A stretch of 64,000 nt of DNA from CAZWKQ01 sp964634005. Lineage in GTDB: Bacteria; Bacteroidota; Bacteroidia; Bacteroidales; JACABE01. Each line of letters begins with the position of its first letter. The first letter of the stretch is position 1. Under the pieces are notes generated by a model. The model did not search any database. It was not told the DNA's origin and saw only the letters and a list, made by a program, of their open reading frames with translations. This document shows positions 1 through 9,254 of this stretch, piece by piece. The stretch lies in assembly GCA_964634005.1 (NCBI GenBank), contig CAZWKQ010000001.1:124001-188000 (forward strand), written 5' to 3'. The translations under genes and the position numbers were made by a program.

Positions 1-725
1 GGAACATCGAAAAGAAATACCCTGCTATGTTGGAAAAAGAAGCCAAATCGCTTGAATTTCTTGCTAAATACAATCTAATTGATGTTCCGGAAGTGATTTT
101 CTTTGATTATGTTTCAGAATATCAGTTTCTTGTACTTCAATACATAAAATCCGGAATTAAAGTCAAAAACTTTTGGGAAGATTTTGCCGTGAAGCTGGCA
201 AATATTCACATGCAGAAAAACAAATATTTTGGTTTTGAATTTGATAACTATATAGGTTCTCTCAGCCAATCAAACAACTACAAAGACAACTGGTCGGATT
301 TTTTTATTGAAGAAAGGCTTGTTCCAATGATAAAAATGGCCAGAGACAGTAATAAAATTTCATCTGTTTTGGTAAATAAATTCAATAACTTCTTTAAAAA
401 AATTGATGAAATTTTCCCTGATGAACAACCATCGTTATTACACGGCGATTTGTGGAATGGAAACTTTATGGTTAATGAAAATGGTTATGTATGCTTTATA
501 GATCCTGCCGTTTATTTCGGATTCAGAGAAATGGACATAGCCATGAGCAAGTTGTTCGGGGGTTTTGATTCAAAATTCTACGAAACATATAACGAATATT
601 ATCAAATGGAAAAAGGGTGGGAAGTAAGATTAGATTACTGTAATTTATATCCGTTATTAGTTCACGTAAATTTGTTTGGCGGGGGATATATAAACTCTGT
701 AGAGAGAGTTCTTTCAAAATTCTGA
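1..725 (+). CDS. Fructosamine kinase family protein (5' end outside window)
   Basis: A small-molecule kinase of the fructosamine/ketosamine-3-kinase family, which is related to aminoglycoside phosphotransferases. The family phosphorylates sugar adducts on amines so that they break down; the true substrate here is unknown. The motif HGDLWNGN (catalytic loop) and the following FIDPAVYFG (metal-binding Asp, DFG-like position) are clear, with REMD further on as in the family. The frame stays open upstream of the first ATG at 27 and reads sensibly (NIEKKYPAMLEKEA), so the gene starts before the window and residues at the N-lobe are missing. It converges on the DUF4296 gene. Stop at 723-725. Confidence 0.88.
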   Translation, partial: NIEKKYPAMLEKEAKSLEFLAKYNLIDVPEVIFFDYVSEYQFLVLQYIKSGIKVKNFWEDFAVKLANIHMQKNKYFGFEFDNYIGSLSQSNNYKDNWSDFFIEERLVPMIKMARDSNKISSVLVNKFNNFFKKIDEIFPDEQPSLLHGDLWNGNFMVNENGYVCFIDPAVYFGFREMDIAMSKLFGGFDSKFYETYNEYYQMEKGWEVRLDYCNLYPLLVHVNLFGGGYINSVERVLSKF

Positions 726-766
726 TAATTATAAACAAATCAGTAAACGAGCCACTCTGCCTCAGA

Positions 767-1111
767 TTATTTGCTCTGGATGTTTTGTTGGCTTTTATTA
801 AGTTCTAAAATAGTAGCATTTATTATTTCGGAGAAAGATTTTATATCAAAACAGTAATATCTTAGGCTATTTAAAAATTCCTCCCTATTGGTTTGATGTT
901 TTTTAAATAAATTCTGATAATAATACTGCGAATAATCTCTTGCATAAGTACCTTCCTGCATTTGCGACATAATTGCAGCATCGGCCAGATAAAAATCATA
1001 TAAAATTTTTTTCATTTTATCGGGCGGTATTATGTTTTCGGTATTATAATTCTTAGGAGCAGAATTACAAGAAAATAATATAATAGCAATAATTACAAGC
1101 AATCTTTTCAT
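767..1111 (-). CDS. DUF4296 domain lipoprotein
   Basis: A 114-residue predicted lipoprotein. The N-terminus is a short signal peptide ending in a lipobox-like LFSC, so Cys15 would be lipidated. The segment PPDKMKKILYDFYLADA followed by a YYQNLFKKHQTNREEFLNSLRYY block is typical of the Bacteroidota family DUF4296, whose function is unknown. Its start codon overlaps the dihydroorotase stop by one base (TAATG), so the two are translationally coupled. Function cannot be inferred beyond envelope location. Confidence 0.85.
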   Translation of the reverse strand: MKRLLVIIAIILFSCNSAPKNYNTENIIPPDKMKKILYDFYLADAAIMSQMQEGTYARDYSQYYYQNLFKKHQTNREEFLNSLRYYCFDIKSFSEIINATILELNKSQQNIQSK

Positions 1112-2466
1112 TAAACTTCTCGATTGAATTTTAATCTTTTTCCCTTGATATTTTCAAAAAATTCGCCTTGTGAATAAACTAAATTCCCATTAACAAAAGT
1201 ATGTAAAACTTTAGAATTGAAAGTAGAATTTTCAAAAGGAGACCATTTACATTTATAGAGTATATTTTCTTTTTCTACAATCCATGGATTATTATTATCG
1301 ACAACAGTTATATCGGCATAATATCCTTTTCTGATATATCCCCTGTTTTGAACTCTAAACAAAATCGCCGGATTATGACACATTTTTTCAACCAATTTCT
1401 CTATGCTTATTTGTTTCTTATTAACCAATTCGAGCATGGCAACAAGGGAATGTTGAACCAAAGGCCCTCCAGATGGAGCTTTTAAATAGTTTTGACTTTT
1501 TTCTTCTAAAGTGTGAGGAGCGTGGTCGGTAGCAATTACGTCAATTTTGTCGTTAATTAAGGCATCTAAAAGGCTAATTCTGTCCTTTTCTGTCTTTATG
1601 GCAGGATTCCATTTTATTTTTGTTCCTTTTTCTTCATAATCTTTATCGGAAAAATAAAGATGATGAACACAAACTTCGGCAGTTATTCTTTTTTCATTAA
1701 GTGGTAAAGAATTATCGAGTAGCGCAATTTCGTCTTCTGTTGAAAGATGAAGTAAATGTAACTGTGTTCCGTGTTTTTTGGCTAATTCAACAGCAAAGGA
1801 AGAAGATTTTAAACAAGCTTCTCTGCTTCTGATTTCAGGGTGAAACTTGACAGGGATATTTTCGGCATATTTTTGTTTAAAATATTCAATGTTTTTTCTG
1901 ATAATCGTCTCGTCTTCACAATGTACTGCAATTAATAATTTTGAACCCGAGAAAATTTTTTCGAGAGTTTCGATATTATCAACCAGCATATTGCCTGTAG
2001 ATGCTCCTAAAAATATTTTTATTCCGCAAACATTCTCGGGATTAGTTTTTAAAACTTCATCGGCATTATCGTTAGTTACACCCATATAAAACGAATAATT
2101 CGAAAGAGATTTTTCGGAAGCCAAATTGTATTTTTCCTCAAGCAATTCTTGAGTAATTGTTTGAGGAACTGTATTGGGCATTTCCATAAAAGAAGTTATT
2201 CCGCCGGCAACAGCAGCTTTGCTTTCAGAATAAATGTCTCCTTTATGTGTCAATCCCGGCTCGCGAAAGTGAACCTGATCATCTATAACTCCGGGTATAA
2301 CAAACTTTTCGCTAACATCAATAAATGAATATTCGGAAAACAAAGGAACTTCAATATTATTATCGGTAATATCCTTAATCAGTCCGTCTTCGATAACAAC
2401 ACTGCCTTTGAAAATCCTGTTTTCATTTACAATATTGCCGTTCGCTAATATATATTTGTTTTTCAT
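1111..2466 (-). CDS. pyrC: Dihydroorotase (Bacteroidota type)
   Basis: Dihydroorotase, a cytoplasmic amidohydrolase that cyclises N-carbamoyl-aspartate to dihydroorotate in pyrimidine synthesis. Seen in the 451-residue product: the metal-site strand near residues 62-70 (DDQVHFREPG), the carboxylysine region KIFLGASTG, the NPAIKT segment and TDHAPHT near residue 310. Length matches the family. The usual first metal-site His-x-His reads Gln64-x-His66; similar DDQVHFREPG sequences occur in Bacteroidota dihydroorotases as far as I recall, so I still call it functional. It sits in a leftward group with the GT2 gene 48 bases upstream and the DUF4296 gene overlapping its stop. A non-catalytic paralogue is the alternative. 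Confidence 0.9.
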   Translation of the reverse strand: MKNKYILANGNIVNENRIFKGSVVIEDGLIKDITDNNIEVPLFSEYSFIDVSEKFVIPGVIDDQVHFREPGLTHKGDIYSESKAAVAGGITSFMEMPNTVPQTITQELLEEKYNLASEKSLSNYSFYMGVTNDNADEVLKTNPENVCGIKIFLGASTGNMLVDNIETLEKIFSGSKLLIAVHCEDETIIRKNIEYFKQKYAENIPVKFHPEIRSREACLKSSSFAVELAKKHGTQLHLLHLSTEDEIALLDNSLPLNEKRITAEVCVHHLYFSDKDYEEKGTKIKWNPAIKTEKDRISLLDALINDKIDVIATDHAPHTLEEKSQNYLKAPSGGPLVQHSLVAMLELVNKKQISIEKLVEKMCHNPAILFRVQNRGYIRKGYYADITVVDNNNPWIVEKENILYKCKWSPFENSTFNSKVLHTFVNGNLVYSQGEFFENIKGKRLKFNREV

Positions 2467-2514
2467 TCAAAATCAAATTATAAAAAAATGACCGCAAAAA
2501 GCGGTCGAAAAAAC

Positions 2515-3252
2515 TTAATTCAGCCTTTTATATTTTTTAAACCAACTCTTTATTTTCATACTCAAAACACCAAAAAAAGCCTCTTTAAATATTTTTTTGC
2601 TCATTTTCGATGTTCCTTCTGTTCTATCGGTAAAAATTATCGGGACTTCGACAACATTAAACCCGAGTTTAACGGCGGTAAATTTCATTTCAATCTGGAA
2701 GGCATAGCCCATAAATCTTATTTTATCGAGATCAATAGACTGTAATACTTGTCTTCTGTAGCATTTAAAGCCGGCTGTGGTATCCATTATTTTCAAACCG
2801 GTTATTAGTCTTACATAAATTGATGCGAAATAAGACATAAGAACTCTTCCCATTGGCCAATTTACAACATTAACGCCATTTATGTACCTTGATCCTATAG
2901 CAACATCAGCACCTTTGTTTGCACAAGCATCATATAATCTCAATAAATCTTCAGGATTATGAGAAAAGTCAGCATCCATTTCGAAAATATAGCTGTAATA
3001 TTTTTTTAAAGCCCATTTAAAACCGTGAATATAGGCGGTACCTAAGCCAAGTTTTCCCTTTCTTTCTTCAATAAAAAGCCTGTCAGGAAACTCTGCAATT
3101 AATTTTTTAACTATACCGGCAGTTCCATCAGGCGAATTATCTTCAACAATAAGAATATCAAACGGTTTGTCGAGTGAAAATACCTTTCTGATTATTTTTT
3201 CTATATTTTCCTTTTCGTTGTACGTTGGAATAATAACTACGCTATCTGACAC
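2515..3252 (-). CDS. DPM1-like polyprenol monophosphomannose synthase (GT2 family)
   Basis: A 245-residue GT-A glycosyltransferase. The family moves a sugar, usually mannose, from a nucleotide donor to a polyprenyl phosphate at the inner face of the membrane. Seen: N-terminal VVIIPTYNEKENI, VEDNSPDGT nucleotide-binding segment, the DXD-type EMDADFSHNP, GSRYI, and FKCYRRQVLQ. There is no long C-terminal membrane domain, which fits the soluble DPM1 type. It is the first gene of the leftward set with dihydroorotase. The donor sugar is not readable from sequence. Confidence 0.88.
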   Translation of the reverse strand: MSDSVVIIPTYNEKENIEKIIRKVFSLDKPFDILIVEDNSPDGTAGIVKKLIAEFPDRLFIEERKGKLGLGTAYIHGFKWALKKYYSYIFEMDADFSHNPEDLLRLYDACANKGADVAIGSRYINGVNVVNWPMGRVLMSYFASIYVRLITGLKIMDTTAGFKCYRRQVLQSIDLDKIRFMGYAFQIEMKFTAVKLGFNVVEVPIIFTDRTEGTSKMSKKIFKEAFFGVLSMKIKSWFKKYKRLN

Positions 3253-3343
3253 TTTAAAAGAATTTTAAGAGTTTAGGTTTTGAGTATAACTGCTATAAGC
3301 CTTTTTTATTATCAATAACATATTGTTAATAAGTTAAATAATG

Positions 3344-4411
3344 TTAATTAGAAACTTTCTCCTTAACCAAAAATATATAAGTCGGGAAATGGTCGCTGTA
3401 TCCTCCGGTGAAAGAAGTTCCAAAATAAGTTCTCCAAGGATATCCTGCAAAAGTGCCTTCTTTTTGTTGTAGGAAAGGCTTATTGAATACCCTTGCTTTA
3501 AGCAAGCGATATGAGCTAAGGTCTTTTAATACTAACGGTTGCGAAACTATAATCTGATCAAAAAGATTCCAAGAGTCACGAAAAGCTAATGAGCCTATTC
3601 CTTCTTTGACATAAAGTTTATACATTGGATTATACAAATCTCCGGGTATGGTTTCTTCAATGGTCTTCTTTGCTTTTAGATACTTTAGGACACTTTTGTT
3701 GCTTGGATCATCATTTAAATCGCCCATAATAACTATCTTTGCGTTAGGGTCTTTAGCCATAATAGAATCAGCAACCGAACGACAAAGCATAGCAGCTTTA
3801 ACTCTTAGATGTTCGCTTCTTTTCTCTCCGCCTCGGCGCGATGGCCAATGGTTTATTATAAAATGCATAGGCTCGCCGTCAAAAAGTCCCGATACTACTA
3901 ATTGATCACGCGTACGAAAATTTGTATCTTTAGGATTATGTAGCCTTACAGTATAACTATTAGTAACTTTAAAATGTGCTTTTTGATAAATCAAAGCAAC
4001 ATCAACGCCTCGTCTTTCCCAACTGTCGTAATGAACTATACCATAATCCATTGGCTTAAGTAATGGTTCATTTATTAAATCTTCCAAAACACTTCTGTTT
4101 TCTATTTCGCAGAGTCCCATAATTATAGGACCTCCTTTAACCATTTCATCACCAATTTGTGATATCACCTCTGCCAAATTCCGAATTTTTATCCTGTATT
4201 TTTCTCCGTTCCATTTATTGGCACCTAAGGGAGTAAATTCCTCGTCATTTACATTCTCTTGATTTATAGTATCAAAGAGATTTTCAACATTATAAAAACC
4301 AACACAAGCGACCTTAATGGTTTTTTTTACCTGTGCTTGAAGAATTGAAGCCGTAAAAGTTAATGCGAAAAAAACTATCGCATAGCTAAAAAAAACTGTC
4401 CTTTTTAACAT
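3344..4411 (-). CDS. Secreted endonuclease/exonuclease/phosphatase family protein
   Basis: A 355-residue exported metal-dependent phosphoesterase. Residues 1-26 form a signal peptide ending around LQAQ. The mature part carries the EEP fold motifs: FYNVENLFDT near the N-terminus (Asn metal site), CEIENR (Glu), NHWPSRRGG, GDLNDDPSN (Asp/Asn pair) and the C-terminal YSDHFP (Asp-His catalytic pair). All catalytic positions appear intact. Substrate may be nucleic acid, a phospho-sugar or a phospholipid; the family does not allow a choice. It is divergent from rnr and has a good -7 box at 4432-4439. Confidence 0.87.
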   Translation of the reverse strand: MLKRTVFFSYAIVFFALTFTASILQAQVKKTIKVACVGFYNVENLFDTINQENVNDEEFTPLGANKWNGEKYRIKIRNLAEVISQIGDEMVKGGPIIMGLCEIENRSVLEDLINEPLLKPMDYGIVHYDSWERRGVDVALIYQKAHFKVTNSYTVRLHNPKDTNFRTRDQLVVSGLFDGEPMHFIINHWPSRRGGEKRSEHLRVKAAMLCRSVADSIMAKDPNAKIVIMGDLNDDPSNKSVLKYLKAKKTIEETIPGDLYNPMYKLYVKEGIGSLAFRDSWNLFDQIIVSQPLVLKDLSSYRLLKARVFNKPFLQQKEGTFAGYPWRTYFGTSFTGGYSDHFPTYIFLVKEKVSN

Positions 4412-4431
4412 CGTTGATAAATTTTAATCTA

Positions 4432-4439
4432 CAAAGATA
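4432..4439 (-). promoter_or_regulatory. -7 promoter box (TATCTTTG) for the EEP gene
   Basis: On the minus strand TATCTTTG matches the Bacteroidota TAnnTTTG -7 box. A TTTG lies 17 bases upstream, as expected for the -33 element. The start codon of the secreted EEP gene follows after about 20 bases, giving a short leader. Confidence 0.65.
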
Positions 4440-4521
4440 CAACCTTTTGTTTATTTCAAAACGAAAAAAAATTTTTGAAAATTATAAATGTTAATTTTAT
4501 TTAAGTTGTTTAAAAAATATT

Positions 4522-4529
4522 TAGTTTTG
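4522..4529 (+). promoter_or_regulatory. -7 promoter box (TAGTTTTG) for rnr
   Basis: TAGTTTTG fits TAnnTTTG and lies 20 bases before the rnr start. The only upstream TTG (4506-4508) is 13 bases away, closer than usual, so the -33 part is weak. Confidence 0.45.
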
Positions 4530-4549
4530 AAGAATTATTAAAATTAACA

Positions 4550-6712
4550 ATGGGTAAAAAGAGTAATTCGAAATCAACTTCTGAAGATTCGTTTAAGTTA
4601 AATGTTCTGAAAATATTTGCCAATGAGCCCTATAACAGTTTCAATTACAAGCAAATTGCTTCGAAAATGAAACTTGGTGACAAAAAAAGTAAGGAAAATA
4701 TAGTTTCAGCAATTTATGAATTAGTCGACAGCAAAGCTATATTGCAGGAAAGAAGAGGAAAATATAAACTTAATCCGATTTATCTGACTCAAAACATATC
4801 AGGATCAAAATATATTACCGGAAGAGTAGATATGAAACAAACCGGTAAAGCATATATTATTCAGGAAAAAGATGCAGAAGATATTTATATAGCGCCTAAC
4901 AATACTAATCATGCCCTTAACGGAGATTTGGTAAAGGTTATGCTATTTCCGCTAAGAAAAGGTCGCAAACCCGAAGGTCAAATAGTCGAAATAATTGAAA
5001 GAGCGAATAAGCAATTTGTCGGAATTGTCCAGGTTTCCAAAAAGTTTGCCTTTTTGGTACCGGATAATGTAAATATTACCGTCGATTTGTTTATCCCTTT
5101 AGAATCACTGAATGGTGCAAGAAACGGAGACAAAGCCATTGCCAGAATAACTGATTGGCCAGAAAGGTCGAAGAATCCTTTTGGAGAAATCGTTCAGGTT
5201 TTAGGAAAGCCCGGCGATAATGACGTAGAAATGCAATCAATTCTGGCTGAACTCGATTTCCCTCTTTCATTTCCTGAAAATGTTGAAAAAGAAACACAAA
5301 ATATCAGCGAAATTATTCCCGAATCTGAATTGAAAAAACGCCGCGATTTTAGAAATATAACTACCTTCACTATCGATCCCGAAGATGCTAAAGATTTTGA
5401 CGACGCACTTTCGATTAGAAACCTCGAAAATGGTAATTGGGAAGTTGGTGTTCATATTGCCGACGTTTCTCACTATGTTAAAAAAAACTCTCTGATTGAT
5501 AAAGAAGCTTTTGAAAGAGGAACTTCCGTTTACCTTGTTGACAGGGTAATTCCTATGCTGCCCGAAAAACTTTCAAACGAATTATGCTCGTTAAAACCAC
5601 GTGAAGACAAACTTTGTTTCTCGGCAGTTTTTGAAATGGATAAAAATGCCAACATAAAAAACGAATGGTTCGGAAAAACCGTCATAAACTCGAAATACCG
5701 TCTCAATTACGATGAAGCACAAGAAATTATTGAAGGTAAGCCCCATCCATTATCAAATGATATACTTACACTTCATAATTTAGCCCAAAAATTAAAAGAG
5801 CAACGTTTCAAGAACGGTTCTATAAATTTTAAATCAACAGAAGTTAAGTTTAAACTCGACGAAAAAGGTAAGCCTCTGAGTGTTTATATTAAAGAAACTA
5901 AAGATTCGAACAGGCTGATTGAAGATTTTATGCTTTTGGCCAATAAAAAAGTGGCCTCTCTAATCGGAAATATTAAAGATAACAAAAAAAGAAAAACTTT
6001 TATCTATAGAGTTCACGATGAACCAAACCCTGAAAAATTGAATACTTTCGTCGAATTTTTAGGGAAACTCGGTTATAAAATGAAAATAGGTTCACGAAAA
6101 AACTTAGCCAGTTCATTCAACAATCTTTTTGAGAAGATTGAAGGAAAGGGCGAAGAAAACATGATTGAAACTATTGCAATAAGAACCATGACCAAAGCAT
6201 ATTATTCAACCGATAATATCGGGCATTACGGTTTGGCATTCCCTTTTTATACTCACTTTACTTCTCCAATAAGACGTTATCCCGATTTAATGGTTCATCG
6301 TTTGTTGGAAATGTACCTAAAAGACAAGCCCTCAGTAAATAAAGAAGAATATGAAAAAATGTGCGAACATTGTTCTAAGATGGAAAAGAAAGCAGCTGAT
6401 GCAGAACGTTCATCGGTAAAATATAAACAAGCCGAGTATCTTTTAGACAAAATTGGCCAAACATTCTACGGCTTAATATCGGGGGTTAGCAAATGGGGTA
6501 TATATGTAGAACTGGAAGAAAGCAAGTGTGAAGGAATGGTTTCAATTAAAAGTATGGCCGACGACTTTTATTACTTAGATGAAGATAATTATCAGGTGAT
6601 AGGACATCAGTTCGGACATAAATACAAATTAGGTGACAGAGTTAAAATAAAAATTATCAGAGTTGATTTATCGAAAAAGCAGATGGATTTCGAACTTGTT
6701 GAAAATAATTAA
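4550..6712 (+). CDS. rnr: Ribonuclease R
   Basis: Processive 3'-to-5' exoribonuclease that degrades structured RNA and takes part in RNA quality control. The 720-residue product has an N-terminal winged-helix-like segment (residues 10-75), cold-shock/OB domains, the RNB catalytic domain with the acidic cluster in IDPEDAKDFDDALS near residue 275-288, the HYGLAFPFYTHFTSPIRRYPDL signature near 560-580, and a C-terminal S1 domain from about residue 640. Length and order match RNase R rather than the shorter RNase II. The adenine deaminase gene begins 12 bases after its stop, so the two are probably co-transcribed. Confidence 0.95.
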   Translation: MGKKSNSKSTSEDSFKLNVLKIFANEPYNSFNYKQIASKMKLGDKKSKENIVSAIYELVDSKAILQERRGKYKLNPIYLTQNISGSKYITGRVDMKQTGKAYIIQEKDAEDIYIAPNNTNHALNGDLVKVMLFPLRKGRKPEGQIVEIIERANKQFVGIVQVSKKFAFLVPDNVNITVDLFIPLESLNGARNGDKAIARITDWPERSKNPFGEIVQVLGKPGDNDVEMQSILAELDFPLSFPENVEKETQNISEIIPESELKKRRDFRNITTFTIDPEDAKDFDDALSIRNLENGNWEVGVHIADVSHYVKKNSLIDKEAFERGTSVYLVDRVIPMLPEKLSNELCSLKPREDKLCFSAVFEMDKNANIKNEWFGKTVINSKYRLNYDEAQEIIEGKPHPLSNDILTLHNLAQKLKEQRFKNGSINFKSTEVKFKLDEKGKPLSVYIKETKDSNRLIEDFMLLANKKVASLIGNIKDNKKRKTFIYRVHDEPNPEKLNTFVEFLGKLGYKMKIGSRKNLASSFNNLFEKIEGKGEENMIETIAIRTMTKAYYSTDNIGHYGLAFPFYTHFTSPIRRYPDLMVHRLLEMYLKDKPSVNKEEYEKMCEHCSKMEKKAADAERSSVKYKQAEYLLDKIGQTFYGLISGVSKWGIYVELEESKCEGMVSIKSMADDFYYLDEDNYQVIGHQFGHKYKLGDRVKIKIIRVDLSKKQMDFELVENN

Positions 6713-6724
6713 AATTATAGATTT

Positions 6725-8362
6725 ATGGAGTCGAAAAAATTTCAAATTTCAGGAAACATTGTTGATGTTGTCAACAATAAGATTTTTAAAGGTATTATTA
6801 CCGTAAGTAATGGTAAAATATCAGAAATTGAACATACGGATAATGTTTCTGAACGTTTCATAATCCCGGGTTTGATTGACTCTCACGTACACATAGAAAG
6901 CTCGATGCTCACTCCTGCAGAGTTTGCCCGTACAGCAGTAGTTCACGGCACTGTTGCAACTGTATCCGACCCGCATGAAATTGCAAATGTTCTCGGAATC
7001 GACGGTGTAGATTTTATGATTGAAAACGGAAATAAAACAAATTTTAAATTCTTTTTCGGTGCACCATCATGTGTGCCTGCTACGCCTTTCGAAACCTCCG
7101 GTGCAACACTGAATTTGATGGAAACAGAAATTCTGCTGCAAAACCCTAAAATAAAATACTTATCCGAAATGATGAATTATCCGGGAGTTATCTATAGCGA
7201 TAAGTTAGTAATGGATAAATTATCGCTTGCAAAAAAATATATAAAACCAATTGACGGACATGCTCCCGGACTTATAGGAAAGGATGCACAAAAATATATA
7301 AGTTCAGGTATTACAACAGACCACGAATGCTCTTCAATTGAAGAAGCTGTCGAAAAAATTAAATATGGTATGACTATACAGATAAGAGAAGGAAGTGCCG
7401 CAAAAAATTTCGACTCTTTAATCGATTTACTTTCAACATACCCCGATAAAGTTATGTTATGTTCAGACGATAAGCATCCGAATGATTTGATAAAAGGCCA
7501 CATTAATGAATTGTATAAAAGAGCCGTAAATAAAGGATATAATCCAATAGATGTGCTAAGAACCTGCACTTTAAATCCCGTTAAGCATTACAATCTTAAT
7601 GTTGGGCTACTGCAAAAAGGCGACGATGCCGACATGGTAGTTGTTGATAATCTTAATGACTTCAATATTCTCGAAACTTACATTAATGGAATTAAAGTTG
7701 CCGAAAAAGGGAAAAGTTTACTTAAAAGTGTGAATGATAATAATCCGAATATTTTTTTCGCAACAAAAATTTCAACTAATGATATTCTTGTTCAAAATAA
7801 CGGGAAATTGATAAAAGTAATTAAAGTTAACGAAGGTCAACTAACTACTGATTGCATATTTTACAAACTTGTTTCAAACAGCAATAATATTGAGCCTGAT
7901 ATTGAAAACGATATACTGAAAATAGTAGTTGTAAACAGGTATACCAAATCTAAACCTTCGGTGGCTTTTATAACAGGTTTCGGATTGAAAAAAGGGGCAA
8001 TAGCTTCTACAGTGGCACACGACAGCCATAATATCATAGCTGTTGGCACAAACGACAAAGATATTGTCGGAGCCATTAATCTTATTGTCGATTACAAAGG
8101 AGGAATAGCACTTTTCAATAATGATGAAAAGCATATTTTACCATTACCTGTTGCAGGTTTAATGACCGATAATGACGCACATACAATTGCCGACAGATAT
8201 GAAACTATTGAAAAAAAATCGAAAGAATTAGGTACTCATTTGAACTCACCTTTTATGACGCTTTCTTTTATGGCATTATTAGTTATTCCTAAATTAAAAA
8301 TAAGTGATAAAGGACTTTTTGACGGAGAAAAATTTAGCTTTACTCCTCTTGAAGCAGAATAG
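6725..8362 (+). CDS. ade: Adenine deaminase
   Basis: Metal-dependent amidohydrolase converting adenine to hypoxanthine in purine salvage. Seen: the HxH metal site in GLIDSHVHIESSM near residues 50-61, the VSDPHEIANVLG segment, IDGHAPGL, TDHECSS, and CSDDKHP with the catalytic Asp. The C-terminal part (VAHDSHN, AGLMTD) matches the second domain of bacterial Ade. At 545 residues it is the normal length. It follows rnr closely on the same strand. Confidence 0.94.
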   Translation: MESKKFQISGNIVDVVNNKIFKGIITVSNGKISEIEHTDNVSERFIIPGLIDSHVHIESSMLTPAEFARTAVVHGTVATVSDPHEIANVLGIDGVDFMIENGNKTNFKFFFGAPSCVPATPFETSGATLNLMETEILLQNPKIKYLSEMMNYPGVIYSDKLVMDKLSLAKKYIKPIDGHAPGLIGKDAQKYISSGITTDHECSSIEEAVEKIKYGMTIQIREGSAAKNFDSLIDLLSTYPDKVMLCSDDKHPNDLIKGHINELYKRAVNKGYNPIDVLRTCTLNPVKHYNLNVGLLQKGDDADMVVVDNLNDFNILETYINGIKVAEKGKSLLKSVNDNNPNIFFATKISTNDILVQNNGKLIKVIKVNEGQLTTDCIFYKLVSNSNNIEPDIENDILKIVVVNRYTKSKPSVAFITGFGLKKGAIASTVAHDSHNIIAVGTNDKDIVGAINLIVDYKGGIALFNNDEKHILPLPVAGLMTDNDAHTIADRYETIEKKSKELGTHLNSPFMTLSFMALLVIPKLKISDKGLFDGEKFSFTPLEAE

Positions 8363-8510
8363 ATAAGTCTTACATCAATATTTTGTATAAAATTATATAA
8401 ATAAAAAAGCATCGGACTATTTCCTATAATTTAGGATTTTAAAGCTTATAAATGTTATAGCTTCAAATTGTTCATTATATTTCAACTAAACATTAATGAA
8501 AATTTGTTAT

Positions 8511-8518
8511 TATATTTG
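8511..8518 (+). promoter_or_regulatory. -7 promoter box (TATATTTG) for the Crp/Fnr gene
   Basis: TATATTTG matches TAnnTTTG, 20 bases before the start codon at 8539. No good -33 element is visible at the usual distance. The 176-base gap after ade shows no terminator hairpin that I can recognise. Confidence 0.45.
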
Positions 8519-8538
8519 TTATAAAAAAGAATCTCAAC

Positions 8539-9234
8539 ATGGTAATTTCATCCAATAATTTCAGATGCGACACTTGCCCCAACAAATCTTTTATACTCGA
8601 TGATTTGTCGTACGATGAACTGAATCTGGTTATTAAAAATAAAAAGGACAGGAAATTTAAAAGAGGAGAATGTATAATGAAAGAAGGGGAGAAAATTGAA
8701 GGTTTTGTTTATTTAACCAGCGGCTTGGCAAAGATTCACAAAATTGAATTCGAAAAAAGCGAACAAATAATCGGAATATCAAAACCTTTTGATTTTATTG
8801 GGTTTCTGTGTAATTTTACCGGAGGTTACTCGAAATATTCTTACACAGCTATCGAAGACGCTACAGCTTGTTTCATTCCTATAAAAATAATTAAAGACTT
8901 AATAATAACAAACGGAAACTTTTCGCTCAATTTACTAAAAAACCTCAGCAAAACTGCCGAAGAAATTATCGAAAACCGATTTCGATTAAACTCTAAACAC
9001 CTTAGAGGAAGAATTGCCTATATTCTTTTATTCTTTGCTAATGAAATTTATAAGAATGATACATATAATCTGCCAATCTCAAGAAAAGAAATTGCCGAAC
9101 TTATTAATATGACTACCGAAAACGTAATAAGAATAATGTCCGAATTCAGACAAGATAAAATTATTTCAATCGATGGTAAAACTATTAGGATTTTAAATAA
9201 AGAGTTTCTCGAAAAAATATGTAATGCCGGTTAA
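8539..9234 (+). CDS. Crp/Fnr family transcriptional regulator
   Basis: A 231-residue regulator with an N-terminal cyclic-nucleotide-binding-like domain (KRGECIMKEGEKIEGFVYLTSGLAKI, residues 40-70) and a C-terminal winged helix-turn-helix (SRKEIAELINMTTENVIRIMSEF, residues 180-205). It starts with a CxxC pair (Cys10, Cys13) but lacks the third nearby Cys of classical FNR, so a four-Cys iron-sulphur site of the E. coli type is not supported. Signal and targets unknown. It converges on the AraC gene with a 20-base gap. Confidence 0.9.
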   Translation: MVISSNNFRCDTCPNKSFILDDLSYDELNLVIKNKKDRKFKRGECIMKEGEKIEGFVYLTSGLAKIHKIEFEKSEQIIGISKPFDFIGFLCNFTGGYSKYSYTAIEDATACFIPIKIIKDLIITNGNFSLNLLKNLSKTAEEIIENRFRLNSKHLRGRIAYILLFFANEIYKNDTYNLPISRKEIAELINMTTENVIRIMSEFRQDKIISIDGKTIRILNKEFLEKICNAG

Positions 9235-9254
9235 ATCAATTATTTTACATAACC

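Noticed and set aside
2488..2745. Plus-strand 85-codon frame
   Set aside because: Antisense to the GT2 gene's conserved C-terminal half.
7192..7569. Minus-strand 125-codon frame within ade
   Set aside because: Antisense to clear amidohydrolase motifs; no independent support.
8539..9234. Classical oxygen-sensing FNR
   Set aside because: Only a CxxC pair at the N-terminus; the third N-terminal Cys of the FNR cluster site is missing.
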